Notes under the pieces: generated by a model
The model's database searches: none
The model's input: the letters and a program-made list of their open reading frames with translations, nothing else
Told to the model about the DNA's origin: nothing
Assembly: GCA_029718625.1 (NCBI GenBank)
Contig: CM056376.1
Coordinates: 24,527,130-24,591,129, forward strand
Source: Synaphobranchus kaupii
Lineage: Eukaryota; Chordata; Actinopteri; Anguilliformes; Synaphobranchidae
Length of the DNA: 64,000 nt
Reading direction: 5' to 3'
Made by a program: the position numbers and the translations under genes
Shown here: positions 26,466-36,927 of the stretch, piece by piece
How positions within the stretch are numbered: position 1 is the stretch's first letter
Layout of the letters: each line of letters begins with the position of its first letter

Positions 26466-26670
26466 TTGCATTTTTGCATTTTGTAGATGCTCTTATCCAG
26501 AGCAACTGACACAGATTACAGTTTTGCATATAACCTATTTATGCTGTTGAATATTCATTGAAGCAATTCAGGTTAAGTACCTCACTTAGGGATATAACAG
26601 CAGAGCCTTGGCCGGGAATCGAAACCACAACCTTTAAGTCACAAACTCAGTTCCCTCCCACTACACTGGA
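26466..26670 (-). mobile_element. tRNA-derived SINE, near full length
   Basis: Same family as 22601 but on the opposite strand. On the minus strand the head begins at about 26670 (CCAGTGTAGTGGGAGGGAAC), with a mutated B box at 26624-26614 (GTTTCGATTCC). The body block TTAACCTGAATTGCTTCA and the tail TTGCTCTGGATAAGAGCATC end near 26466. It is more diverged from consensus than the 22601 copy. Confidence 0.85.
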
Positions 26671-27416
26671 CATGACCGAATATGATCCCTTCACCCCTTT
26701 GAGGGCACATATTTGAGTCAACTTTGTTAAGAAAAACTTTTGAGTGGGCGACTTTTTCTTTTGCTTGCAAAGTGAGGGGAGAGGGCACAGAGTAAACGGG
26801 GGACTGAGTGGACAGGGGGCAGGGAACTTAACTTAGCTTCATTCCCCAATGTTTCCAAACCTATTGATTACTGTTCTGGAGGGTGAACAGGATAACCTTT
26901 AATTTTCCTTGATTTTTTGGGATGTGGTAGGATCATCCCTGTCACCCTTAACATTCAGTCATTTCAGGAATAAAGGAAAACTTGACGTCTGTCTTTTTCT
27001 TGAAACCGCAAATTAATTTAACGTAACCTCTCCTCAATTAAAATGATTTAATGTTAAGTGCACAAAAGCAACACGACCACCACAGACCCAATTAAGCAGA
27101 AAGGAAGCAGGTGCAGAGGGGTGATCCTATCTAAAATTGAACAAGCTTTTTCATCATGAGAAACGAGTGCAGGGCCATTATCTCTTACCAGGCGTGCTCA
27201 CTGCCTCCACTGCTTGTTGCTTGTCTTTCATTCATTGCTACAGTCTCTCTCTCTATCTTTCTCTCTTGCTCTCTCTCTCTCTCTTCAATAATCACACACA
27301 CACACATGTGGTGTAGATTTTTTGATAGGGTATTTTAATGCATTTTGTTTGTTTTAACCATGTATAAATGACAGCACTTTTTATGCATACTGTAGCCCCC
27401 CCCCCCCTTTTTTTTT
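26671..27416. other. intronic stretch without recognised gene
   Basis: A CT-rich run at about 27243-27285 followed by a short CA run; poly-C then poly-T immediately before the Tc1 relic (27396-27416). No exon recognised. Confidence 0.5.
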
Positions 27417-28430
27417 CAGGGCACCATAATGTTTGAGACAACTGGCTTCACAGGCTTTTGAGTGCCTTTGTAGCCTGTTATTGGTGTTATTCAACGAAGA
27501 AAGAACTAGAGTTGTCCCAGGGAAAGTCAAGGAAGCCATTATATGGTGGAGAAATAATTAAAAAAAGACATATGCCAAACCTTAGGCTTGCCAAAATCAA
27601 CTGTATGAAACATCATCAGGATGGAGAGCACTGGTGAGCTGAGTAATCACAAAGGAAGACCTCTACAGTTGATGACCGAATAATTCTCAACATAATGAAG
27701 AAAAAACCCCAAACACCTGTCCAACAGATCAGAAACACTCTTCAGGAGGCAAGTGTGGATGTGTCCGTAACAACTGTCTTTAGAAGACTACAGAGGCTAC
27801 ACTGCAAGATGCAAACCACTAGTTAGGATGGCCAGGTTACAGTTTGCTAAGAAGTACCTAAAAGAGCCTACAGAGTTCTGGAAAAAAGGTCTTGTGTACA
27901 GATGAGACCAAGATTCACTTGTATTAGAGTGATGGCAAGAGCAAAATGTGGAGGTCAAAAGGAACTGCCCAAGATCCAAAGCGAACCACCTCATCTGTGA
28001 AACATGGTGGTGGGGGTGTTATGGTTTGGGCATAGATGGCTGCCACAGGTACTGGCTCACTTGTCTTCTTAATTCTGAAGTGTACAGAAACATCTTATCT
28101 GCTAAAGTTAAAGCCTCCAAGCACACCTAGAATCAACTGTAGACCTTATGTTAGCTTTCTTCTACATTAACTAATGATGCAACAACACACAGCTGGCCAA
28201 GAAATAGCCGAGCAGCCAATTGTCCAATTACTTTAGGTCCCCCACAGTGGTGGTGGTGGGGGGAGGGGGGGACTATGTATACAGAGGGCTGACAATTTTT
28301 ACATGGTTCACTCGATATGGATGTAAATACCTGAAAATTAAAGCTGACAGTCTGCACTTTAATTCTTATACATTGTTTAATTTCAAATGTTATGTGCTGG
28401 AGTACAGAGCCAAATCAATAAAAATTGTAT
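27417..28430 (+). pseudogene. Tc1-like transposon relic with decayed transposase
   Basis: It opens with CAGGGCACCATAATGTTTGA, the terminal repeat of a second teleost Tc1 family. Plus-strand translation gives transposase blocks: a KVKEAI-like start (about 27521-27545), TPVQQIRNTLQEASVDVSVT (about 27714-27773), a KMQT/RMARLQFAKKYLKE-like region (about 27810-27865) and SSVKHGGGGVMVWA (about 27989-28033), which is followed directly by a TAG stop. The catalytic C-terminal third is largely deleted, then the 3' terminal region resumes (about 28255-28425). The right terminal repeat dissolves into the GT microsatellite. It is inactive. Confidence 0.9.
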
Positions 28431-28436
28431 AATGTG

Positions 28437-28584
<148 letters not shown>

Positions 28585-28591
28585 GTATACA

Positions 28592-29206
28592 CAGTTGAAG
28601 TCTGAAGTTTACATACACTTAGGTTGAAGTCATTAAAACTCATTTTTAAACACTCCACAGATTTCATGTTAGCAAACTATAGTGTTGGCAAGTCAGTTTG
28701 TGCATGACACAAGTAATTTTTCCAACAATTGTTTACAGACAGATTATTTCACTTTTAATTCACTATATCACAATTCCAGTGGGTCAGAAGTTTACATACA
28801 TTAAGTCGCATATCCTTTGCATGCCATGACTTCCTGATGTCTGTGACCCAACAACATCAAAAGACTCTTGATATCTTATTTTCTGGTACTCTTACATGCG
28901 ATACTATAACGTCTCTGCATTTAGACAAGAGTCTTTTGATGTTGTTGGGTCACAGACATCAGGAAGTCATGGCATGCAAAGGATATGCAACCAAATATTA
29001 AAAATTTAAAGGCACAGTCAACTTAGTGTATGTAAACTTCTGACCCACTGGAATTGTGATATAATGAATTAAAAGTGAAATAATCTGTCTGTAAACAATT
29101 GTTGGAAAAATTACTTGCATCATGCACAAAGTAGATCTCCTAACTGACTTGCCAACACTAGAGTGGTTAAAAATGTAAAGTGTATATAAACTTCCGACTT
29201 CAACTG
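28592..29206. mobile_element. Sleeping Beauty-type (salmonid/teleost Tc1) palindromic non-autonomous element
   Basis: The left end CAGTTGAAGTCTGAAGTTTA and the right end complement (CTTCCGACTTCAACTG) are the terminal repeats of the Sleeping Beauty Tc1 group. Each arm also contains the inner direct repeat (GGGTCAGAAGTTTACATACA at about 28782-28801 and its complement at about 29025-29045), so the IR/DR layout survives. The right flank is TA; the left flank has decayed to CA. The centre is a second, nearly perfect inverted repeat (about 28807-28873 against 28921-28987). The element is two inverted copies of one end around a short spacer, with no transposase. Confidence 0.92.
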
Positions 29207-31259
29207 TATATATTTATAATCCTCCTGAGACCCAGCAGAAGAAACTTTTAACTATAATTTTTTTTTGACCTAATACAAGTGTCTTTGATGACAAAAACAT
29301 GTTGCAGTGAAAATATTTCAAAAATATTATAAAATTTTTATAGAATGCCCCTTGTAGTGTAGGTTTCAGTGAAGTTGAAAATATGGTTCTTAAGATTAAG
29401 AGTTATGTTCCCTACCGGGGACAAATATCAATTGCCGGGCCTTAGAAGGATGTGTGTGTGTGTGTGCGCGTGCGCCTGTGTGTCTATCTCTCCCCAAAAA
29501 TCTCTGTAATGAATCTAATTTATCACTTTATCTATGTTCTGTTTGTTGTTCTGTTTTATTTCCCTCGCACTGGCAATGTTTACCTCAGACTTGTTTGCTG
29601 AGGAAATTCAGGTCTATGAAGGAGATGGCGGGTAAACAGAGGAGATGCCACTGAAAAATATCTGTCAGAAGCAGCCAGTTTGTGTCAGTTTTATTGTTCT
29701 GTGGTGGATTGTTCTGTCTGTATAATATCCCCCTGTGTGTCTGTCCTTGGTATGTAGTCATTAGGGCCAGGTACCACAGGTGAATTTTAGGCTTTTAGGT
29801 TCCATATGTCAATTTTGACATTTTTGAGATATTCTGCTATTTTGCTTCTATTACTACACTCGTTTTAGAAAATTTACAAAATAAAAATTTCCTGTTGCAT
29901 ATGCCGGACAGTTTATCTCAACTTTAAGTACAGACTAAACATTTCACATACGGCTGCATAAATGAAAGAGCAGGTAATTTGCAGAAGATTTTTTAAAATA
30001 TTTTTTTGCTTTTTACATTTTTTTGTGGGATTATATCTGTAAAAACAAGATATATCCACTTTTTTTTTTTTTTTAATATGTAAAAAAAGATACAAGCTAT
30101 ATATTTTGACAAATGGCTCTGTAGATTAGTGAGTTATTTATCACATTGAAACAAGTAAAACAACTCTACAACAAAAAGTAACTGCAATGAGCAAATTTGA
30201 CCCAATGAGACAGGCTTGCATGGGGTCGTGGATGGGAATAAAAAATGTAAAAACTGGCAATAAACAGCAACTGGAAGATGAGAAATAAGAGCCCATACCT
30301 CCTACATCTATTGCAACATGTGGAACCAGGGAAATTACTGCACGACTGCCAAAGCCTGTAGCTGATTACTAGGCTGTAATTCCTATTTTTTTCCACAGCA
30401 GGCGTTTTACCACATTGAGGCAGTGTTCTATTCCATAAATAAATAAATGAATAGATAAATAAATCCTACGCTAAAATGCGCCATCTTTAAAAAAGACATA
30501 CATGAAATGAAAGCTGGAGTAGAATGTTTAGGTGAGCATCATTATTCAATGGACCTTCACAATCTTTAGATTTTTCTTTTTAAAATAGACTTTCGTCAAG
30601 CCATTTTTTGGTCAGCCATCTTATTATCATGTTGTTGTTGTTTTTGGGTAGGCGAGTGGGATGGGGGGTTTTTAATAACTAGTTTTTCCTCCAGCTTTAT
30701 TTGTTCTTTTATCGTCAAAGCTGCTTGTGCACGCATTTCTGAGGAGAGAGCTGGGAACAGTGTGAAGACTCTATCTGACTGTAAAATACAGATGGAGACA
30801 CCGTGGGGGAAAAGCTCACACACAAGCTGGAGGTCAGGGGCTGGGATCCATCCTGCCAACACAGCAGAGAGGTGCAGGAAGGAGCCGTTTACGTAACGTA
30901 CGCGCGTTTCCAGCGGTCGTTTTCCGGAGGTTTCTATCCTCTTTCTCTTTTGGTGGTCTCGTCCTCTTGGCCGTCTTTCCGCCACCAAAGCCTGCCGCCG
31001 AGCAGCTTTTTCCGGCGACGTGCCAACGGTGGAGGCTGTGCCCGGGCGACTCGAGTTTGCACAGCCTGCCTCTGTTGTTCCCCCACCATCTTCTCGAGCC
31101 TGCCGAGCGTCAGTCTGAGCATGCCCAGATGGCCTTCTTCCCACCTGAGGGTAGCGTGACCACGAAGCTTCAATTAAATCGATTGTGTTAATGAGTGCTC
31201 GCACGCAACACACCTCTCTCCACCCCCCGCGCTCTCTCCCTCTCACGCACACACGCACA
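29207..31259. other. intronic stretch without recognised gene
   Basis: AT-rich to about 30600 with poly-T runs, then GC-richer and more CpG-dense at about 30840-31190. The longest open frame of the window (minus strand, about 30596-31258) starts inside the CT repeat flank and shows no family resemblance, splice logic or domain; I do not call it a gene. Confidence 0.5.

Positions 31260-31333
<74 letters not shown>
31260..31333. repeat. (CT)n microsatellite
   Basis: About 35 uninterrupted CT units. Polypurine-polypyrimidine mirror symmetry allows triplex (H-DNA) formation. Confidence 0.97.
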
Positions 31334-31339
<6 letters not shown>

Positions 31340-32135
31340 TTGCCTGTCCTCACCCAGTTTTTTTTCCCCTCTCCTGCTTTCGGTGATCCTGCTATTCTTA
31401 GCCCATTTTGTTTCGCTGAATTTTAATAAGAGCCGAACATCCTTAAAGTTGCAGAAAAGATAAAAAGGCCTTCTGTTTGACGTTAATGCCTCTTTGAAGG
31501 CTCAGTCAAATTGGCATTAAATTCCTGGCTCCTGGTATTGCATACTGTGTGGCGTGATGCAGCAAAGCTTATCATATTAGTGTAGTTTCATGGTGAGAGA
31601 AGACCCCAACCCTGTCTTTTTTCACACTTGTTTATACTCTCTCCTTTGTTAGGTTTTCTGCGCTTTTGTTCAGCGCTACAAGGGCGACCAGGAACGCTGT
31701 TTTTAACCCTCCTATTGGGCTCAATTTACCCGTTCAGCGTTCGACTTCTCTTAAAAACCAATTAACCTTATTTTTTCTTCTTGCTTTTCATTCTTTATCT
31801 TGTTTCACTTTATCTAATTAGGTGGGATTAAATAGAAAAACATGCAATAAACGTAATGCTGTTTTCAGAAGTTCTGTGTATACAAAGGTGTAGTGTGGGG
31901 TCGTTTTGCCTTCAGGCTCTATAGCTGTATAAAACATAAGAAAATATACAACTCTTTTTTTTATCTCTGATTTGTTTTGTGGGCGATTATGTATTTCAGT
32001 TCATTTTTATCATAGTGCAGCACTACTACCATTTGTGAAGCTGTAAATAGTTCACATTCACTTTACACTATTGTACAATAGCCAACAAGCACTACTACGT
32101 ATATACACTACAGTATATATATATATACTGTATAT
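31334..32135. other. intronic stretch without recognised gene
   Basis: AT-rich, ending in a short TA run (about 32113-32127). No gene or element recognised. Confidence 0.55.
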
Positions 32136-32370
32136 GGCTAGAGAGGGGTTCCACAGAAGGAACCCCATTCTAGCCAGGTTCCTTCCGAGATTTCTTCCTA
32201 CTGGGGAGTTTTTTCTCGCCACTGTTGTGTTTTTTCTCCCCTACCGGGGAGTTTTTTTACCTCATTTTGCTGGTTTTTTGCTCAACTTTCCTTCGGTTTC
32301 CCTGTGCAGCGTCTTTGTGACAGTTCTCTGTAAAAAGCGCTACACAAATAAAATTGAATTGAATTGAATA
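32136..32370 (+). mobile_element. non-LTR retrotransposon 3' end with TTGAA tail
   Basis: A block with TTCTTCCTACTGGGGAGTTT and a second ACCGGGGAGTTTTTT is followed by GTAAAAAGCGCTACACAAAT and the tail AAATTGAATTGAATTGAATA. This is a very common dispersed teleost 3' end with short tandem tail repeats, as in L2/CR1-like LINEs or SINEs that share their tails. The 5' part is absent, typical of truncated reverse transcription. The family name is uncertain. Confidence 0.7.
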
Positions 32371-33212
32371 TAAATATATTTTTTATTTATTTATTTATTT
32401 TTTTGCTACAAGTATTGAGCCCATGGTTAAGTTGAGGTTTGTCATTGAGCGCTGCAGTATAAACTTGCCTTTGTAGCTGGAGATGCCGTGCAGCTGAATC
32501 ATAGATTTGGAGAGCTGTGGTATCTGTGCGACTAATCAAATTGTGACCCATTTCCTCCCGTGCTGTTGACATCCACTTACCGTGTTCATGAGATCTGCCC
32601 CACTGTCTTTACCTCTCTTTCTATCTTCCCCCACAGTCTCACTGCCTCCTTTATATCTCTCTCTTTCTCTCCTCCTTTCATCCCCAGCAGAGTCCAGATT
32701 GTCCCACAGAGCACATCCCACTGGCCCAGTGCATCACTCAAATCCTCACATCCGTTGCTCCACAATCTGCTTATCTTGTCTGTGATCTGTGTAATTCGAG
32801 GAGCTGCGGTCGTCTTCTGCGACGATGCGCTTTCGACGTCCCGAGCATCCGTTCCGTGTAACAGCAAGGCGGCGGGCCTCCTGTCTCATCAGCTCAGCTG
32901 TTGCTGGTGAACGATCTCCGCCCCTGATTGGTTATGCCTTTGATTGGACTGCTGTTGGGGGGGGGGCTGAGTGATCGCCAGAACTGCAGCCAGCGCCCAA
33001 GTTCCCAGGGAGTTCCTGGAGCTCAGTTTTAGCCTGAATACATAGTCTTTACTGTGGGTGTTGTACTTAGATTAGCGCTCACACTGGGTGCCTGTAGTTC
33101 CTTAGTCTAACAGAAGGAGGGGACTTATATTACTTATTTTTTTGCATCCAGTTCCCATTTTTCATTCCCGTTTTCAGAATTCCCATAAATTCCGGCGAGC
33201 GCAGTCTAGCAT
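32371..33212. other. intronic stretch without recognised gene
   Basis: TTTA repeats (about 32383-32402), CT-rich DNA (about 32610-32690) and a poly-G run (about 32957-32966). No exon recognised. Confidence 0.5.
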
Positions 33213-33886
33213 GTGCTTTATCCAGGCCTGATACCCCTGGAACTTCACTGCAATGAGGAACAGTGCTTTATCCAGGCCTGATACCCCTGGAACTTCACTG
33301 CAATGAGGAACAGTGATTTATCCAGGCCTACTACCCCTGGAACTTCACTGCAATGAGGAACAGTGATTTATCCAGGCCTACTACCCCTGGAACTTCACTG
33401 CAATGAGGAACAGTGCTTTATCCAGGCCTACTACCCCTGGAACTTCACTGCATTGAGGAACAGTGATTTATCCAGGCTTGATACCCCTGGAACTTCACTG
33501 CAATGAGGAACAGTGCTTTATCCAGGCCTGATACCCCTGGAACTTCACTGCATTGAGGAACAGTGCTTTATCCAGGCTTGATACCCCTGGAACTTCACTG
33601 CATTGAGGAACAGTGCTTTATCCAGGCCTGATACCCCTGGAACTTCACTGCATTGAGGAACAGTGCTTTATCCAGGCCTGATACCCCTGGAACTTCACTG
33701 CAATGAGGAACAGTGCTTTATCCAGGCCTGATACCCCTGGAACTTCACTGCAATGAGGAACAGTGATTTATCCAGGCTTGATAACCCTGGAACTTCACTG
33801 CAATGAGGAAGAGTGCTTTATCCAGGCCTACTACCCCTGGAACTTCACTGCAATGAGGAACAGTGCTTTATCCAGGCCTGATACCC
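33213..33886. repeat. 50-bp minisatellite, about 13.5 tandem copies
   Basis: Units begin at 33213 and recur every 50 bp without indels; the last is partial (33863-33886). The unit contains GTGCTTTATCCAGGCCTGAT, ACCCCTGGAACTTCACTG and CAATGAGGAACA. Copies vary at a few diagnostic sites: GTGC/GTGA, CCTGAT/CCTACT/CTTGAT and CAATG/CATTG. These combine in several ways, with adjacent pairs 1-2, 3-4 and 10-11 essentially identical. The pattern suggests stepwise duplication and gene conversion. Confidence 0.98.
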
Positions 33887-35836
33887 AAACACCTCTGTGG
33901 CTTAATAAAGTAATCATCAGCAAACACTGACTGCTGCTCAAACCTTGAATGCCACAAGGATATGATACACCCCAAACAACATCTCGTTAAGCCTGTAGTA
34001 ACCACCGTGCTAATTTTGTGTGTCCTTACCGAGGAGCCGTTAAAAAGCACAGAGCCCGGGTTTAATGATGAAGTAATTACTCTCTTCTTGACCAACAGGT
34101 CAAATGAACCGCAGCGTACGGGTAATCTGCGCAAAGCGCATTAGCTCAGGGTTTCCGTAATTGCTTTAATTGGTCGCAAATTAAGTTGACCCCCCCTTGT
34201 AAACAACAAGCTTTTGTGCCCTGTGCTATTTGTTATAAATGCTTCCTCTGCTGTTGGCTGGACTCAAACTAGCGGCTTTCTGGTGCATATATTTATATTT
34301 AAGTTTTATGAACCTTCTGAAGTGCAGTCCTTCTCCCATGGCGGTTGAAAAGTTCCCTCTCTCAGTGGATAGCGCCGCTAATGGATTTTCATAGCTTTAA
34401 TATCCAGTGATATTCCACTACCCATTCCAGGGGAGACTGCATTTAATGCTAATGGATCTTGCTGAGGGGTTTGGAAAAACCTATAATTGCTTCTTTTCAG
34501 GCAATATGTAATATTTTTTTTGTGTCACAGGATGGGTTATGCAGATTAATTAAACAGTATATGATATTTCCACGATAAGTATGTCAGCAGAAATTGCTTC
34601 GTTATCATCAGTTGTGTTAATGTTGTGGGGAAATTGCTGTAAACAAGCGCTATACCCAGTTGCATGCCGGACGTCAAGATGCACGTTTATGCACTTTTTC
34701 CCATATTTGTGTCTTCGGGGTGTATGATTTTGGGTGCATTTGATTTGAAGTAGCAGGATGGAGCCGCAGTTAGGAAGGGGATAACGCAGCTCTGTTGACC
34801 AGTGTGCGGGGGGGTCGATTGGGCTCGTGGAGAAAGGCGGGCGAGAGTCATGTTAACACGGCGAGCAAATGACGTAACGCGCCCATTACCACACGTGTAC
34901 AGCTCTCCGCTCTGCTGAACAGGGGTAATGGATTGGCCGTTGTGCGATAACTGACCAGACTGACAGCAGCGGATTGAATTAATTTGTTTCTGTGCGGTGA
35001 CACAAAGCGGCAGCCGTAAATGGGAGGGGGGAGGAACGCCCCATTCGCTCTCAGAGCCAAGAGGCCTGTTTACAAACCGGTGGGATGGAAAGCTACACAG
35101 AAAAACTATCAATGTTGAATTGAACTTAAAAAAAAATTTTAATTAAAAATGCAGGATTGAGCATATCCAATTCCCACCCCAATTTGGAATGGCCAATCAT
35201 CTGCTCATTTTTTATTTTAGTGTGTTAGATTTGATATGATTTGATATTAGATGTGAGCACGTTTACTGTGTAGGTGTGAGTATTGATGATTTGAGCACAC
35301 GGCGATCGGTGATCCCTGCCCGTCCATCTTTGTCTGCTCTTGAGAGGATTTTGACTGTCATTGACTCGTTCCCACACTAAAAACAAGAGAAGGAGTATAG
35401 GAAGCTTGCAGCCTTTGGAGCCGTTTGGAGCTGCCGGGCGGCCTGGTTTGTGAGGGCCGTTTGGAGGGCAGGCATTCACTCAGGCATTGAGCGCACCTTG
35501 TCCTCTCGCTGCCTTGTAAAGGCACAAACGGCAATCACTTCATGGAGAAACCCAACACGCTGAAGTCCCAGAGTTAGCCACAAAAACAAAAGCAGAGCAC
35601 AAGCTGTCAGTCAACCATGGCGTAACCGCCCAGAGCCTGCTTTCAGAAAGACGATGGTGGGAAAATGGGTAGCTTAATAGCACCCGGCTGAAATTTTGCC
35701 ACGTCTGATAACTAGGGTATGATTAGCCAGAGAAGTTTGTCCTGTGCAGATTTTGAGTAGGGAGGCATTAGTTTGCAGCTGCTCGAGGTTACAGTTGTTA
35801 CAGTTAAGTGAATACAATCATTGTGCAAAGTAATCT
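33887..35836. other. intronic stretch without recognised gene
   Basis: Complex, non-repetitive DNA with AT-rich motifs (for example about 34360-34560), interrupted by poly-A (about 35130-35137). Possible conserved non-coding DNA, but no coding signal. Confidence 0.45.
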
Positions 35837-36922
35837 TGTTAGGATTCTGTAATTTGTCTGTCTGTTTATTCTGTATTATTATTTTTCCTGATTTCTTTTA
35901 CCCATTTTCCCGCATTTCCCTCGCGATTGTCAGTCCGCGTTCCATGTTTTCTGAGATTCCCCCCCTTGTCTTTGTCTTTGCACTATTCGGGTGATTTTGG
36001 GAACATTCGGGTTTCCTCTGTATTTCGTATCTCGTTTTCTTCCTTCTGGCTTTATTTATATTTGTATATAATACTAATGTACTAATCATACTAACTGTTA
36101 GATTAGATTTAATACTAACCTGCTAACAAACTAACGTGTGTATAATACTAACCAGCTAACCTACTAACATTAGAGTTTGCTACTAACATTACCCTGTATC
36201 TATCTGATTTCGCATCCTCTGCACGTGTGTCCACTTTCGTGTACCTCCCCTCTGAGCTGTGCACTTGTTTACCTGCTAACCCCAGGCCGTTTGTTATCAT
36301 TGTGTCTATGTGTATTCCAGTCCGTGTCTTACATTTCCCCCATCATTTTATTATTGGTCCTTGTTAACCCTCATTGATCTCACCTGTGTACTCTCCCATT
36401 TCCCCTCCCCTTCACACCTGATTCCTTTTGTGTAATCTTCTCCCTGTGTATTTATACCCTGTTATTTCAGTCTGTCTTCGCAAGTTCCTCAACGTTAGTT
36501 TGCTTCTGTGTGTTATCCTAGTTTTTCCGAGTACCTGTCCTAGTTGTCTGTTTGGTTCCTGAGTTTCTGTCTCTGAGTTTTTGTTATCCCTAGTCCCTCT
36601 CCTGTTGTTGTTTTTATTTTTGTATTCAGTCTTTGTTTTGTTCTCTTTTTTGTTCCTCTTATGCCTCCCCGGTTTTGACCCCTGCCTGTGTTCTTGCGAC
36701 CCTGTTTTTGGATCCTGTTTTCGTGCTTTTGCTGTGCCTTCCCGGTTTTGACCCCTGCCTGTTCCTTGACCACTCTTTGGACTGTGTTTTGTTTCGTTGC
36801 CTGTCGCCCCGGTTTTTCGACCCTGCCTGTTAGACCATGGATTGCTGCCTTGCCCTTATTAAACTTCGGTTTTTTGTACTCCTGCCTGCGTTTGGGTCCT
36901 TCTCCCCCGCCCGAACATAACA
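35837..36922 (+). mobile_element. solo LTR, Gypsy-like, 1086 bp with 5-bp target duplication
   Basis: It begins TGTTAGGATTC and ends CGAACATAACA, so the termini TGTTA/TAACA are inverted. An exact 5-bp direct repeat, AATCT, flanks both ends (35832-35836 and 36923-36927). Internally there is a TATTTATA promoter-like box (about 36449-36456), T/G-rich R-U5-like DNA, two CCCCGGTTTTGACCCCTGCC-type direct repeats (about 36667 and 36746) and an ATTAAA polyadenylation-like signal (about 36858-36863). The layout and the GACCCCTGCCTG texture resemble teleost Gypsy LTRs. No internal retroelement genes remain, so it arose by LTR-LTR recombination. Orientation is from the promoter and poly(A) signal order. 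Confidence 0.88.
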
Positions 36923-36927
36923 AATCT

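Noticed and set aside
30596..31258. Longest open frame of the window, minus strand, 220 codons
   Set aside because: Starts in the flank of the CT repeat, no recognisable domain, no splice or promoter logic, and several other frames are open over the same GC-rich DNA.
36540..36923. 127-codon Lys/Gln/Thr-rich frame on the minus strand
   Set aside because: Lies antisense inside the solo LTR; composition comes from its T/G-rich R-U5-like sequence.
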